From: Plenodomus lindquistii
Taxonomy: Eukaryota; Ascomycota; Dothideomycetes; Pleosporales; Leptosphaeriaceae
Direction of reading: 5' to 3'
DNA length: 64,000 bases
Assembly (NCBI GenBank): GCA_025504975.1
Contig: JANUWI010000005.1
Span: forward strand, 248,001-312,000
The position numbers and the translations under genes were made by a program. This document shows, in pieces, positions 10,605-21,983 of the stretch. Within the stretch, counting starts at the first letter, position 1. Each line of letters starts with the position of its first letter. The notes under the pieces are model-generated. The model was not told the DNA's origin, made no database searches, and saw only the letters and a program-made list of their open reading frames with translations.

Positions 10605-12700
10605 ATGTCCCGCCATCTACGGCTATCAATGAAAAGCCGCAATCCACAAGCAGATGCGACGTCGCGCGCTTTACCTGAAGATCGAACTACCTTGCACTAC
10701 AAGTATGAAGCGTTCAACAATCCAAGTGCGCAAATACGGTTGGCGATCCTGCAGCCTGGGTCCATGAACAACCGAATACACATGTCCTTTTAGTGCTCTA
10801 GACGTATGTGAGGAAAATTCTAGAATCTATCCTGCATCTAAATTCCCCGTCAATGACTTACTTACATTGAATAGGAACCAGAACCAGAGTATGACGCGCT
10901 TTCGCATGTATGGGGCACTGAGGCCGGTAATGCTTTTGTCTACACGGGTGTAGATTGGCGACAGACTGTTGCCATTACATCAAATCTGGATGTTGCGATA
11001 CGGCATCTGCGGGATAGAGAGGAGTGCCGAACTCTCTGGATAGACGCACTATGTATCGACCAGAGCACCCTGGAAGAGAAGAGCTCACAGGTAACGATGA
11101 TGGGCAAGATCTTCTCCCCGGCTACTTCCGTAATACTCTGGCTCGGTTCCGAGGCACATGCCAGTGGGCGGGCTTTCAAGATGTTGCACCATATTAACCA
11201 GTTCGTCAATCATGACCTGGTAAAGGGTACCACAACTGCGTCGACACAAGCGGGCAAGGACGACCTTCATTAGGCAGATTTATCGGAGGTACTACCCTGC
11301 ACAAATGGTGAATTTACTCCTGTCCTAGATCTCCTACAGCGGCCATACTTCAATAGAACCTGGATCCGACAGGAGATTGCCCTTGCAACCACCATGGTCA
11401 TCCACTGTGGATCGGATCGAATTGATTGGAGCGTCTTCCAAAAGGTCATGTTATATCTCAGAAGGAAGGGTGTTCCATTAGCCGTTCTTCGTGGTCGATC
11501 AATGGCTGACTGGCATCGCGGTCGAAATTCGATATACACGCTTTGTGAAGCGGGCCATGGAATGAGCTATTATCGATACGCGACTATCAGACAGGACATT
11601 GGACATACAGGGCGCAGCGATCCACGGGATAAAATCTACTCGGTCTGGGCGCTGTTAGCAGAGCAAGATCGGAACCTTGAGGTCGAATCTAATTACTCGC
11701 TAGATCCCAGAATCCTCTTCACCAACCTCACGCGACGCTTGGTATCTGACGTTCAGAGTCTAGAGGTACTCGGAACTTGCGAGCTTTCGTTAAGAAATTT
11801 AAACGTTCCGAGCTGGGCCCCTGACTGGTCTACGCCATTGGACTGGCAGATCCATCCTCTCATTCGATGGAGCGTATGCGCTTGGATATCTGCGCATGTG
11901 TCCTTCATAGGAAACGCCGCGCTTGTCGCCACTGGGCTCTCGAAAGGCCGAGTGGACAGAATCCTACGTCTGGATAGTGTATCAGGATATGCCGACCTAG
12001 TTGAAATGTTGCCCGAGTTGCTTTCATTGCCACGCGATACTATTGAGAGAGACATATCTTCTCTTTTCGGTGGAGATCTCGCGGAAGATTACCTACCCCG
12101 AGTGGATTCATACCTGAGCCCTGGGTTGCTACACAAAGCTCTTCGACCAATCTTTACACGTGACAACACCCCCAAACAGCTGGATCAAGGTACGAATGAG
12201 TTGTTCCTGCGCTGTTTTGCTGGCTGGAGCCACTCGTGTCTTATTGTAACATCAACCGGCTATGTGGGACTAGCATCACGCAACATTCAAAGAGGCGATG
12301 GCATATGTGTGCTACTAGGATGCAGATATCCAATAGCTATTCGAGCGTTGGACAATTGAATGACACGGAAAACCTGGGAGATTGTAGGTAAGACCGTCAT
12401 CGCTGGCTTGATGAACAGAGAGGCAATCTACGGTCAAAATCATCTTCAAGGCTACAGAGCAGTTCGGTGGAGGGACTACGAGTTGGAAGAATTGATCGAT
12501 GGCTACGAGCATGGATTGTACAATGTCGAAACGAAAGATCTGAAAACAGACCCCGCAAAGATCCTGGAGGATACTGGGATACGTGTGGAGCAGTATGAAA
12601 GGAAGCACCATCGACTTGAAGTCTCACCGAAAACCATGCACGCAGCTGGTATTACTTTAGAGAAGTTCGTATTTGTGCGATACCCATGGCTGGAGTCAAT
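10605..12700 (+). pseudogene. Broken HET-domain (heterokaryon incompatibility) gene
   Basis: Three coding blocks line up as a HET protein. Block 1 is 10605-10803, with Y.YEAF....AQIRLAIL typical of HET N-termini. Block 2 is 10875-11219, with YDALSHVWG, then LWIDALCIDQ and VILWLGSEA. Block 3 starts at 11274, with LLQRPYFNRTWIRQEIALA and later GDGICVLLGCRYP, GLMNREAIYG and LIDGYEHG. Intron 1 is 10804-10874 and intron 2 is 11220-11273; intron 2 contains the TAG that otherwise stops the frame. Two lesions remain. A run of four T at 10788-10791 shifts the frame just before donor 1, and an in-frame TGA sits at 12357-12359 inside the conserved C-terminal region. HET proteins trigger cell death when unlike fungal individuals fuse. 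The family call is strong. Whether the lesions are real or sequencing errors is open. Confidence 0.82.
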
Positions 12701-12749
12701 CTATTGGTGCGAAATACATATTCAGTCTCTTGCCATCGGCAAATTGAAG

Positions 12750-13407
12750 CTACTTGGATGGTGGGAACACATTGGTAACGAATCGGCCCCGGACGTTGCC
12801 TCGCGGAAAATATTCGCATGCCATGAACCATCCGTAAGCCCTCCCAGTACCGTCCGGTCTGTTGCCGCCACAGTATGTGCGTGAGCAGCCAAGAGATGTT
12901 GAAGCCTTCCAGACAAGTTGCGTGAAATGACCAGTCTGCGAGCTATTTTGTTGTCAGAACCATGCACGACTCTGTGTAACTTCGACAGCATACCTGAAGA
13001 CACCTGCGGTATAATTGTAGTATTTGGCTTCTCCGGCCCAGTACTGAACGGCCATTGCCGGGGTTTGCGTATTGGTGGCGAGGTTCTCACCGTATTTACC
13101 CTGAGGAGTTGGATCCTAGTATCTTTAGTACAAGATTCAAATCCTCTAGCTCTAAGAGTTCAGCCTGTTGACTCACGCTATGAGCAAATTGGCACTTGTC
13201 CGTCCAGGCCTGTGCATAGTTCACAAGTGTCTGATTCCATTTGAGATATGGCACTTTATGCATTGCCCGATATGCATTAGTCCAGGTCAACGTGGACTGT
13301 TGGAATTGAGCCTTATCAGCGAATGCGGCAGGCTGAGAACTCGAAGTTTGAGCAAAGGTGGCAGCCACACTGGTTGCTAGTGTCGAGATGAAAGTGATGA
13401 GGCGCAT
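12750..13407 (-). CDS. PR-1-like secreted CAP-domain (SCP/TAPS) protein
   Basis: Exons 13407-13177, 13115-12994 and 12942-12750 give 181 aa. The start was chosen for its signal peptide (MRLITFISTLATSVAATFAQ). The CAP fold is complete: LKWNQTLVNYAQAWTDKC, then KYGENLA, SSQTGHFTQLVW (CAP1-type signature) and GWFMACEYFPRGN (CAP2-type signature). Paired Cys residues occur at CSRTYCGG and MAC. Fungal PR-1-like (Pry) proteins are secreted, and in yeast they bind sterols and fatty acids. The third exon overlaps, in antisense, the open frame that trails the HET relic. All splice phases agree. Its role here in lipid binding or host interaction is inferred. Confidence 0.93.
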
Positions 13408-15607
13408 GGTGAATAAGGTGTCGGATGGTTTGTCAATCGATCGAGTTTGCTTAGCTGATGCAGACGTAGGACAAGCGGAGGTTCCTTTATAGATATAAGA
13501 TCTGTGGAAAATCCACTCCGAGGAATGTGGGCGCGTCAACGAACTACTTAGTCCCCATGACAACATTCCGATGATGCATCATCTCCGCATACGCCCACGT
13601 GGACGCCACCCTCCCTTAGATCTTCTATGTCACTAGCATAAGGCGCATTCTTTAGTACTTCTGAACAATGGCACCAGTGGCAGGACGAGATACTAGGCCA
13701 GACTGGAAACTGGTCATGATGTAGACTGTCTACTAGCCAGACCCCAAAGGTCAGATCTCGACAGCCGAACTATGGTTTCTTCACAAGTCTCTACGCCAAC
13801 ATCTTTCCAAGCTTGGGGCACTATATCTCGGAATTGGCGTTCTCCGGGCTTGTACCCCGCAAACTTGACCCTGATGGCTGCAAACGTCGTAGAATACAGT
13901 CTACCGCGACCTTGTCTGATGCTATGGTCTTGTACTGCATCATCCTGGCCTTCCCACACGAACGTCGGATCAATGCAGGGAATTCCCATCATCTTTGTGC
14001 CAAGTGTGAATGTCGCGCGTATGCTTTGCTCGCGGATCTATGCCAAAGACTGGATAATCTTCGTCAGTTTTGCCGGCTTTGAGCGTCTTAAGCGCACAGC
14101 CAGTGAAAGCGACTGGGAGAAATTTCTGTCCGAGGTTCCAATTACTTTCATTGACAGTCCAGTGGTGCATATAGAATCGATCTACCGTTCAGCCACAGAC
14201 ATCTGCGAATGATCGTTTGAGGGCTGTGTATCGAACAAAGCCCTGGCTGAGTGGCTGAACGATGACGTCCAGGGAGTCAGTCCTATAATTGAATACGGTT
14301 TGCTTATGTTCCTCAATCACCACGCACTTTACTCAGGCATTCTGGTTGACTGTGTTGGGACCAGCGGGTGGGTTGTTAAGCTTCAAGTGGACGCTATGAT
14401 GAATGACAGCCTCAAGTCATCGGGTGAAACGCAACTCTCAACTTTGGATTAGAGGCCGTAAGTGATCTCGAAGCAACCATCGCATCTCATAAACACGTGC
14501 TTGCCCTTTAGACCGCACGAAACTTCTAGGCGGGGCCTTCGACTCCTTGCTATTCAGATGTTCCTGTGTAGCTCAGCCAGCTAACCCTGAATATTCGCCA
14601 CTACTAACAAGACAGGATTGGCCTTATGCTCTTAGCTCTGGGCTTGTCGGAGTCATTTGGATATGATGTCAGTGTTCAAGTGCGGGCCCCAATTTTGTGA
14701 CGGTCGTCTTTATAAGATCGCGCATGGGTTATGGTACGTTGATATGCTTCGCCAGACTACTCGGAAGGTTCATTGACAAGCTCCAGAGTTTACGATGGGT
14801 TGAAGCCGCAAATGGCAAGGTTGCAGTGTTGACCCGTTGCCTTTGTGATCGTGTGTCCGTTTCCGGACGTTTGAGGGAGCTGCTAAATACCATGCAGTAT
14901 AGTCTTCCTCCGAAGTTATGTTAAGTGTTCAAATTTATGCACCTCCTGCTTGTGTCATACATGCCACTCAGGTTGCTCAACGATCAATTGCATGAATACA
15001 CAGAATTAGGCACGGGCGCTCCAATCTGGTTTGTCGCGTTGAACAAAGATAAACGAGATCCCTACACTTTCTCGATGTTTACCCAATTTGGTAATTTGCG
15101 TATCATCGTTATACGATCATTGTACGGCCGGTCAAAGTCCAGACCATTGGGCACATTTGACCTTGGTTAAACAGGCACGAGATGCTGATCATGTTCATCA
15201 TCATGTCGGATAGTTACCCAAACTCAGAAAGTCATTTGGTCCATTGGTCCAATTTTGTGCACGATAGCGAAGATCCGGCTGTTCATCGCGAATGGCGTAT
15301 CCCGCTAAACGCTTGCCGTAGGTTTTGCGAGCCCGCAATGCGAAATCGTCTGCTCGTTGAGCATGGCTGAATCCGATCTCAGGCACTGAGCAGCTGTGAC
15401 GAGAACTTGGAAGCAACCAACAATGCCTAATTACTGGGTAAATCACATACACCGCCAGAGTTTCATAGCAAATGTGAGATTGATGCCGGTTCGTTTTCAT
15501 TGCTGCCATTCTATGTGACGAAAGTGCTAGTTGCGAGATTCCATGGTCCAGTCCATGCTTTGCGACACAACGCGGTCGGACTCATGATCCATGACTTCCG
15601 CCTCCAA
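13408..15607. other. No supported gene; possible decayed coding on minus strand
   Basis: Two adjoining minus-strand frames, 14170-13970 and 13992-13714, look protein-like (for example FGIDPRAKHTRDIHTW and GIPCIDPTFVWEGQDD). They are in different frames and match no family I recognise. They could be a frameshifted relic. The remainder to 15607 shows nothing convincing. Confidence 0.35.
13484..13491 (-). promoter_or_regulatory. TATA box of the PR-1-like gene
   Basis: TATAAAGG lies on the minus strand about 77 nt upstream of the ATG at 13407. Confidence 0.55.
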
Positions 15608-16186
15608 CTACGACGATGGTGTGAACTGATACTTGGCCAGGTCTGCCGGAACATCGCCTCCATTCCATGCAAGGTCCTTTAAGCGCTCAGCGTCCGTCGC
15701 ATCGATCCCATTTGTGTTGTAATGTTTCCCGTTCAAGAACACAGCATCAGGCTCCCTTGACCCTGTGCAAGTCCAAACATCCCTCTTCCTCCGGTTGTCG
15801 CCAGGTTCGGTCCAGCTGAAGCCATGTAAGGATCCGCTAATGCAAGTCTCACGCTCTGTAACAGCCTTATTTTGCTTGACTTGACCGCACTGAAGTGGAC
15901 CGTCGGAGTTGGAATCCGGGCCTTCGTCCCATGCAAGAAAGTGCTTCTTGCCAGTCTCTTGAACCTCGAGTTTGCCGGACTTGACAGTGGTCAAGCCTCT
16001 CGCAATTGCGTCGGCTATGTTGGTAGCATTCGCCGTGATCGTCACGGCGCAGATGTTGTGATCGATATCCTTGAAGAAAAAAGCAGGGCCTGTGCAACCC
16101 CCTTGGGTATATGTATAGATGTTGTCGGCTGCGACACAGCTAGTGAGGGCACCAACAGTGAGGAGGATGGAAAGGTACGAAGGCAT
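15608..16186 (-). CDS. Orphan secreted protein (192 aa)
   Basis: This is a single exon of 192 aa. The start at 16186 gives a clear signal peptide (MPSYLSILLTVGALTSCVAA). The mature part has five Cys, in GGCTGP, HNICAV, LQCGQV, RETCISG and VWTCTG. It also has one N-glycosylation-type site (NAT) and a conserved-looking WNGGDVPADL near the C-terminus. I recognise no domain. A TATA element precedes it. Small secreted Cys-containing proteins of this kind are common effector candidates in plant-associated fungi, but that role is inference. An odd number of Cys in the mature protein leaves one possibly unpaired. The longer open frame upstream (to 16312) lacks a signal peptide and was not used. Confidence 0.8.
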   Translation of the reverse strand: MPSYLSILLTVGALTSCVAADNIYTYTQGGCTGPAFFFKDIDHNICAVTITANATNIADAIARGLTTVKSGKLEVQETGKKHFLAWDEGPDSNSDGPLQCGQVKQNKAVTERETCISGSLHGFSWTEPGDNRRKRDVWTCTGSREPDAVFLNGKHYNTNGIDATDAERLKDLAWNGGDVPADLAKYQFTPSS

Positions 16187-16899
16187 TGTGGAGGATGGGC
16201 AAGGTGTGAAGGTTTGTCTTGATGTGAGTTTTCTTGTGTTGAAACATCCAAGATGAAGGCGCAACCGGTTCAGATTTATATAGAGCGGCCTCACCGTGTC
16301 GTTGTCATCCATAACATAAACTTCAGCCCGTTCATTACTGGGTACGCCGAAGTAAGCACCGCATCGGTGGTCATTCTTTGGGCTCGCGCTCGTGTGACGG
16401 CGAAGTTCTGAAGATTACCCCCGAAGGCGATCTGCGCCTCAGAGCTGATCTGAAGGACGACATTTGCGCAATCAATGTGGCCAGAGAGGTACAAGCTGAA
16501 TCACAGAACGATTCGTGCATTTCTTCCTAGGCGAGTCTAGTCGTTTGGCTGAGAAAGGAAGATGTTGCACAATCGTAGGAAGTTCATGGGGGGCTTTTGA
16601 GATCGGATAAATCGGCGACCTTGTTGCAATTCGGGCCGTAGGGAAACACAATGCGACCACGTACCGGTAAGCAACATCGTGTGCACAGTCGCCAGCACAT
16701 CCTGATCGAGCGGTGTTCTTCAAATGTGTTTTCCCACGCCGCTTCCGAGTGGATGAGAGCCTGGGCCAGGTCAGCTGCGTATGCAATAGAGAGGAGCAAG
16801 ACTGACACCTTTATCAATGATGCCACCTAGACTATTCGCTACCAGTATACCTAACTGGTCATTTCATAGTCTTTCGCAGTTGTGATCATATCTTATCAA
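16187..16899. other. Intergenic between secreted-protein gene and NRPS relic
   Basis: Besides the TATA element nothing is recognisable. Short open frames on the minus strand (16472-16826) lack family motifs. Confidence 0.5.
16274..16282 (-). promoter_or_regulatory. TATA box of the 192-aa secreted protein gene
   Basis: TATATAAAT is on the minus strand about 88 nt upstream of the ATG. Confidence 0.55.
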
Positions 16900-17940
16900 A
16901 GTCCACTCTTTGCATCATTCAACGAAGTGTTGCAGCTTCCAAGCTGATAGCATTTCTCTGGCCGACCACAGCGATCACAGCGAAGGAGCGCGATTGTGCT
17001 CCAGTTACCAAAAATCGTCTTGTTCAGGAGGTGCCATCAGAGATCCGAAAACTTACCGACGTACTGAGGAAAGTTATCGCGCAAAAGCTACCAGCACACA
17101 TTTATCCCTCGGTCTACTTCGCTCTCGCCCATGCTCCCTTAACAGTTGCAGGCAAGCTCGATAGGCGAAGCGCACAGGAGCTAGCGGAAGGGCTCTCTGA
17201 GCAATCTTGGAACGGCATCTTTCAACGCGCTCCACGTCGGCAAGTTCCAAGTACTTGCAGCGGCTTGGAACTTGGAGAGCTCTGGGCAACTGTCCTAGGA
17301 TTGGATGTTGAAAGCATCAGCAGTTATGACAGCTTCTTCCATGAAGGCGGAGATTCGATCCGGGCAGTTCGCTTGTCACAGATGGCTTGACAGCAGTGAA
17401 TACAATAGTGTACATTCCAGATTCCAGCGTCCGATTCTTATGGATATGATCGACGCCCTTCACTGGCTGGATACATGAAGCATCTAGTACAGCGTGATGT
17501 GATCGCAGACAACAAACACTGGCAGGAAAGCCTCTCAGGTGCAGTTGGCATATCTTTTCCTGAGCCTCTGGCACCCAGTACGCCGCTCACTTCTGATGGG
17601 TTCTGTCAACGGTTTATACCGACAACAGTCTCTACACCTTTTGCTTCTCTCCGCAAGCGATTACAGACCTCTGCCACTCTTCTTGCGGCAGCTTGGTCTC
17701 TACTGCTGGCCGAAGCATGTGATGTCAATGATGTGTTGTTTGGCCAGATCGTCTCGAATAGAAGTTTCAACGCCGATCCCAGTGCTGCTGCTGCGAACGA
17801 GGCCACGCTAGGTCCATTCATGAACATTGTTCCTGTACGTACCGAAGTCCGGAGTTCGACTTTGGTCGATGAGTTTGTCCAGAATGTGCAAGACTAGTAT
17901 ACGGCTTCCCTTCTTTACTAGGCTTATAGTTTTAGTTTTA
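16900..17940 (+). pseudogene. Nonribosomal peptide synthetase relic (A-end, T, partial C)
   Basis: Three NRPS parts occur in order. From about 16930 to 17165 is the end of an adenylation domain (LIAFLWP, then LPAHIYPSVYFAL and TVAGKLDRR). From about 17250 to 17390 is a thiolation (carrier) domain, LWATVLG with DSFFHEGGDSIRAVRL; the Ser in GGDS is the phosphopantetheine site. From about 17455 to 17897 is the second half of a condensation domain (RRPSLAGYM, ATLLAAAWSLLLAEA, DVLFGQIVSNR, LGPFMNIVPVR). The first half of the condensation domain, including its HHxxxDG motif, is missing, and stops separate the T and C parts. The C frame ends at TAG, with another TAG eight codons later. The first would be CAG in a typical C domain (VQDQYTASLPY-like). 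This is a fragment, not a working synthetase. Confidence 0.88.
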
Positions 17941-18759
17941 GGATTCTTATACACGCGTGCACTTCCTAGCAGAACTGGACGCGATTCATTACTGTTGTCT
18001 AGTACTAGAGTATCGGGCCAAGAGTTTAAGGTAGCAAAGCTTGACTTTGGCGATGAAGGGTGGTACCTGCTCGGTGACTGGCGCGGGAAGGCTGGACGAC
18101 GCTACTGACCTTTGGCTCGTGGCAACGCCTAAAGTGGAGATGCTAAGGTTGGAACTCACGTACTCGCATCGTACGATGCCTGCTCCTGTTGCACAGCGGC
18201 TTTCGCAGCGGGGTTCTCGGAGCCTGAGGGCCCGCTGCCGAGACGGCGTGTTGTGGTGTTGGACCGGATGTGGCTTGTTGTTAGAGGTTGTAGTAGTGTG
18301 CGAAGTCTGGTTCTTGAGCGATTAATGTCCTACTAGGTGTGATTAGATGCTACATGGATTCTCTAAAAGTAGTGGAGATTACAATATAATAACTTTCAGT
18401 ACTTTTGTTATCTTCTTGCTACTGTATAGGCTCACGCGTTGGACTATTAACGTGAGATGGAGACATAATAGATGGGTGCTCCTTCGTGCCTGGGATTAGG
18501 ATCTGGTCGCATGCTCCATATCCATGCATAATCTCAAGGCATGGTAGATGCTGAGAACAATCAAACACTAGGTATGCAAGACACCATCACAAATTCAAAG
18601 CTCCAGACCAAATACAAAGAGCGACACGAAGCTCGCGACTTCATTATAGCATCATACTAATCTTTGAATAACAAACAGATCAAAGGAACAATAATATAAT
18701 CCAGATATCATCCCATCAGATCCCCGCACTAGCCATGCAAGCAATGCAACCAGGCATGT
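17941..18759. other. No supported gene downstream of the NRPS relic
   Basis: The stretch is rather A/T-rich at 17900-17990 and 18340-18660. Open frames at 17827-18325 carry no recognised motif. It may be further decayed sequence or transporter 3' flank. Confidence 0.45.
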
Positions 18760-20536
18760 CTAGTTGGCGACCTCCTTGCGCTCCTCGCGGACAGCAGACT
18801 TTCCATCCATGTCGAGCTCTGTGGCGCTGCCGTGGCCGTGTGCCTCGCGGTCTGCCTCGATGTTCTTGACGAGCTCGGTGATACCGAAGAGGTCGTCCAT
18901 TTTCTCGAGCGAGAGACCCTTTGTCTCGGGGACGAGGAACCAGACGAAGATGAACATGGAGAAGCAGAAGGAGCCGTAGATGAGGAAGGTGCTGTTGGAA
19001 TGTGGTGTTAGTGATCTGATTCAGGAGGTTTGGTGGGGAATGATGCTTACCCGTAACCTCCCTGGCCGACTGTGGCCATCATGTTGGGTGTAGCACGAGC
19101 AACGACGAAGTTGAAGAGCCATTGAGTGGCCTTGAAAAAAAGTCAGTTCGAGCTCTCATGTGAACGATGCAATGGTGGTCAGTGAGTGGGATGTGGTTGG
19201 GGGAACTTACAGCAGCGATAGCGACGTTGAGCGAACGCAGACGGGCAGCGGGGATCTCAGAAACGTAAATCCAGCACACGGGTCCCCAGCCGAATTGGAA
19301 GAAGAGCGCGAACAAGAAGACGCAGACGAGAGCAAAGTATCCAGCGCCGGGGACAGAGGCACCTGCAACCGGTGGGTCGATGCGCATGTAGAGACCAATG
19401 TAGAACATGGCAAGACCTTGAGCAATGGAAGTCCAGAGCAGCGAGCGACGGCGACCGAGGGAGTCAGCGGCGAAGATCAAGAAGCAGAAGCATCCAACCA
19501 TCTTGACGATGCCGTAGATTCCAGTGGCGAACAGCTTGACCTCGTTACCCTCGAGACCGAGAGCCTTGAAGATCTGAGGAGCGTAGTAGTTAATTGCATT
19601 CGTCCCCGTCATTTGCTGACAAATCATCAGTCCAATGGAGATGAGAGCGCGCTTGCGGTTGCCGGGGATGGTAAACATCTCCTTGAGGAGGTCCTTGACG
19701 CCGGAACCAGCAATCAGCATACGCTCGTGCTCGAGCTGATCAGCGATATCCTTGAGTTCGTCCTGGACGTATGGGTGAGACTGGGGAAGGTTGCGGATAC
19801 GGGCGAGCACACTGGTGGCTTGCTCCCAGCGGTCTTGCTTGGCCAAGAAACGAGGGGATTCCTTGTTGAGAGCCATGCAGCCTACGAGAAGGACAGCAGG
19901 CAGAGCTTGAAGAGCGAGGGGAACAATGTAGACCGTGGCGCTACCGCTGAGGTGGAGCAGAGATCCGTAGTTGACCCAGAAAGCGAGACAGGTTCCAGTA
20001 GCGATGAACAGTTGATACAGACCAGTCAAACCACCACGGATACCACGCGGGGCGTTCTCAGCAATGTAAAGAGGGACAACCATGGAGGCACCACCGACAC
20101 CGAGTCCAGCAATGAGGCGACCGACGTACATGGCTTCGATAGATCCAGAGGCAACGGCCTGCATGACGCAGCCGACAATAGTGACGAGACCAGCAGCTTG
20201 GAGCGCAATCTTACGACCCCACTTATCAGCAGCCCAGGAGGCGATGAAACAACCGACGAAGCAACCAGCTTGGAGAGTCGAAGCGATGTTGGCGTTCAAG
20301 TTGGCCTTGCCGACCTTGTCGAGGTCGTAAATGTCGTATTTGTGCTGGAACTCTGGCAGTTCGAGGACACCACCAATGGTACCGATATCAAAACCGAACA
20401 ACATACCACCAAAGCAGGCAGAGCCCGCCATGGCGAATGCACGCCATCCGTAAATCTCAGAGGGATCGGTCTTGATGGAGTCGTTCTTGACAATGGTCTT
20501 GATGAACCTCGCGCCCATGGATGGACGGCCGGACAT
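18760..20536 (-). CDS. MFS sugar/quinate-type transporter
   Basis: Exons 20536-19211, 19130-19051 and 18991-18760 (introns 80 and 59 nt) give 545 aa. The protein has the hallmarks of the sugar porter family, a twelve-helix plasma-membrane permease. Visible are GFDIGTIGGVL in helix 1, ADKWGRK in the loop between helices 2 and 3, NKESPRFLA after helix 6, QQMTGTNAINYYAPQIF in helix 7, ADSLGRRRS, and VPETKGLSLE at the end of helix 12. The motif CWIYVSEIPAARLR followed by ATQWLFNFV resembles fungal quinate and hexose permeases. Substrate choice cannot be decided from sequence. The C-terminal cytosolic tail is charged (KSAVREERKEVAN). All splice phases fit. Confidence 0.95.
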
Positions 20537-21983
20537 GATTGCGGATTATCTATGGAAACTGGATCGAGGGGGGAGAAGCAGATAATCGTGCGGAGTGATG
20601 GTAAATCTGGCTAAATGTTAGGTGGGGATCGGCACTGTGTAACAGTGGCTCAACACTTACCAAACCGTGAACCTTTCGCCCGGTAAAGGATGAAAGATTG
20701 AATGAATGTCGAGATCTGTATCGATCTCAATCAATCAACCCTGGATCTTCGCAGACAAAGAACCGATGAGCAGATTGGAAAGTGAAGGTGCGTCCGCAGA
20801 TTGACTCAGATTCGCAGTGGATGCACTGCATATCTATATACTAGGACAATGCAACGGCCCAGGCTTACCCTGACAGTTGCGTCCCGGTCAAGACGGGGTA
20901 ACCAAGACCGTGGTCTTTGCCTCCCAATCGTCCATCCCCAGACTAGACCCCAGGTTCATCGAACGCCAACACGGACCATATCAGCAGGCCTTTACGCGAC
21001 CAGGCGGATGCCATAATCTGGGGTCGCTCACTGGTCACCTCTGCGTGTTTTCGTTGTCCGTCGAATGGGAGGCCTTGATGGCTGTTGCGCCTCAACTCCT
21101 GAAAGAGAGCAAAAGCCATGGCACGGCGCACATGGGATGTTGTAATTAGTGGATCATCGACAATCCGTCTTGGAACTGCCAAGCGTGCTCACTTCTTCCG
21201 TCCAGTCAAAGCAGAGCGTGGCGCCTGGCACTCATTATGCACTAGTGGTTCAGCGCGCACATGTCGTGTCTGGGGCATCCCCGCCATCTTCTGGTGTGGG
21301 AGCTGGAGAAGCAACGGCAGACCTACCCGCATCAAGGCTGGCACAGTACATCCCCCGCTCAGCACACGGAGCTACGGCTGTTTATGGCATTTATCCGCGT
21401 ATGGGGGCATGATCTGGTCGGTGCGAAGGATGCCCCACGGGCGCGCCGCTGCGTGATGGGTCGAAAATCATGGTTGTGGAGCCACTGCCATTTCACGCAG
21501 ACAAGATGTCCATAGTGGCCCTGGATGAGGATCATTATGCTATCTCTGAGATCAGGCAAAACTCAACGGTTGCCAATCTCCTTCGATCGTCATGCACCCC
21601 GTCCCACTCGACTTGAGAGCCCAACAATACATAAAGGACCGAACAACGCACTACACGCCAAACGTTGTAATCTGGAGCCTTGCGCCCGTGTCGATGCGAA
21701 ATCGCGCTGCAAAAAAGCTCAACCTAATCAAGCCTTTTCGCCTCATCAGCCCCGGAACCGCTGTGCACCAAATCTCCCGTCTTGGACTTGTCTGGGCACT
21801 CGGCTGAGCTTACCACGACCATCACCGCGCATCGTTCACGGCAAGATCTCGAGGTGGGCAAATCGCCAAGGAGCAACGCCGTCCGCGCAGCGGAGGTAAA
21901 TCGGACGGAAAGTCTGTTGATAGTTGTTGCGAACATCGCTCGATTGCGGATCCTCGTCTATAGGTAGAAGCAGACTTGCCTAG
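20537..21983. other. Intergenic between divergent transporter and DUF2264 genes
   Basis: It should contain both promoters. Open frames on both strands here (for example plus 20801-21149 and 21525-21899) have no recognisable motif. No repeat is evident. Confidence 0.5.

Noticed and set aside
11271..11273. TAG read as a third nonsense mutation in the HET gene
   Set aside because: It coincides with a 3' splice site of a phase-0 intron of typical size, so it was not counted as a lesion.
19160..20614. 484-codon open frame on the plus strand
   Set aside because: It is antisense to the MFS transporter, low in complexity and rich in Glu/Asp/Thr; it mirrors the codon bias of the real gene.
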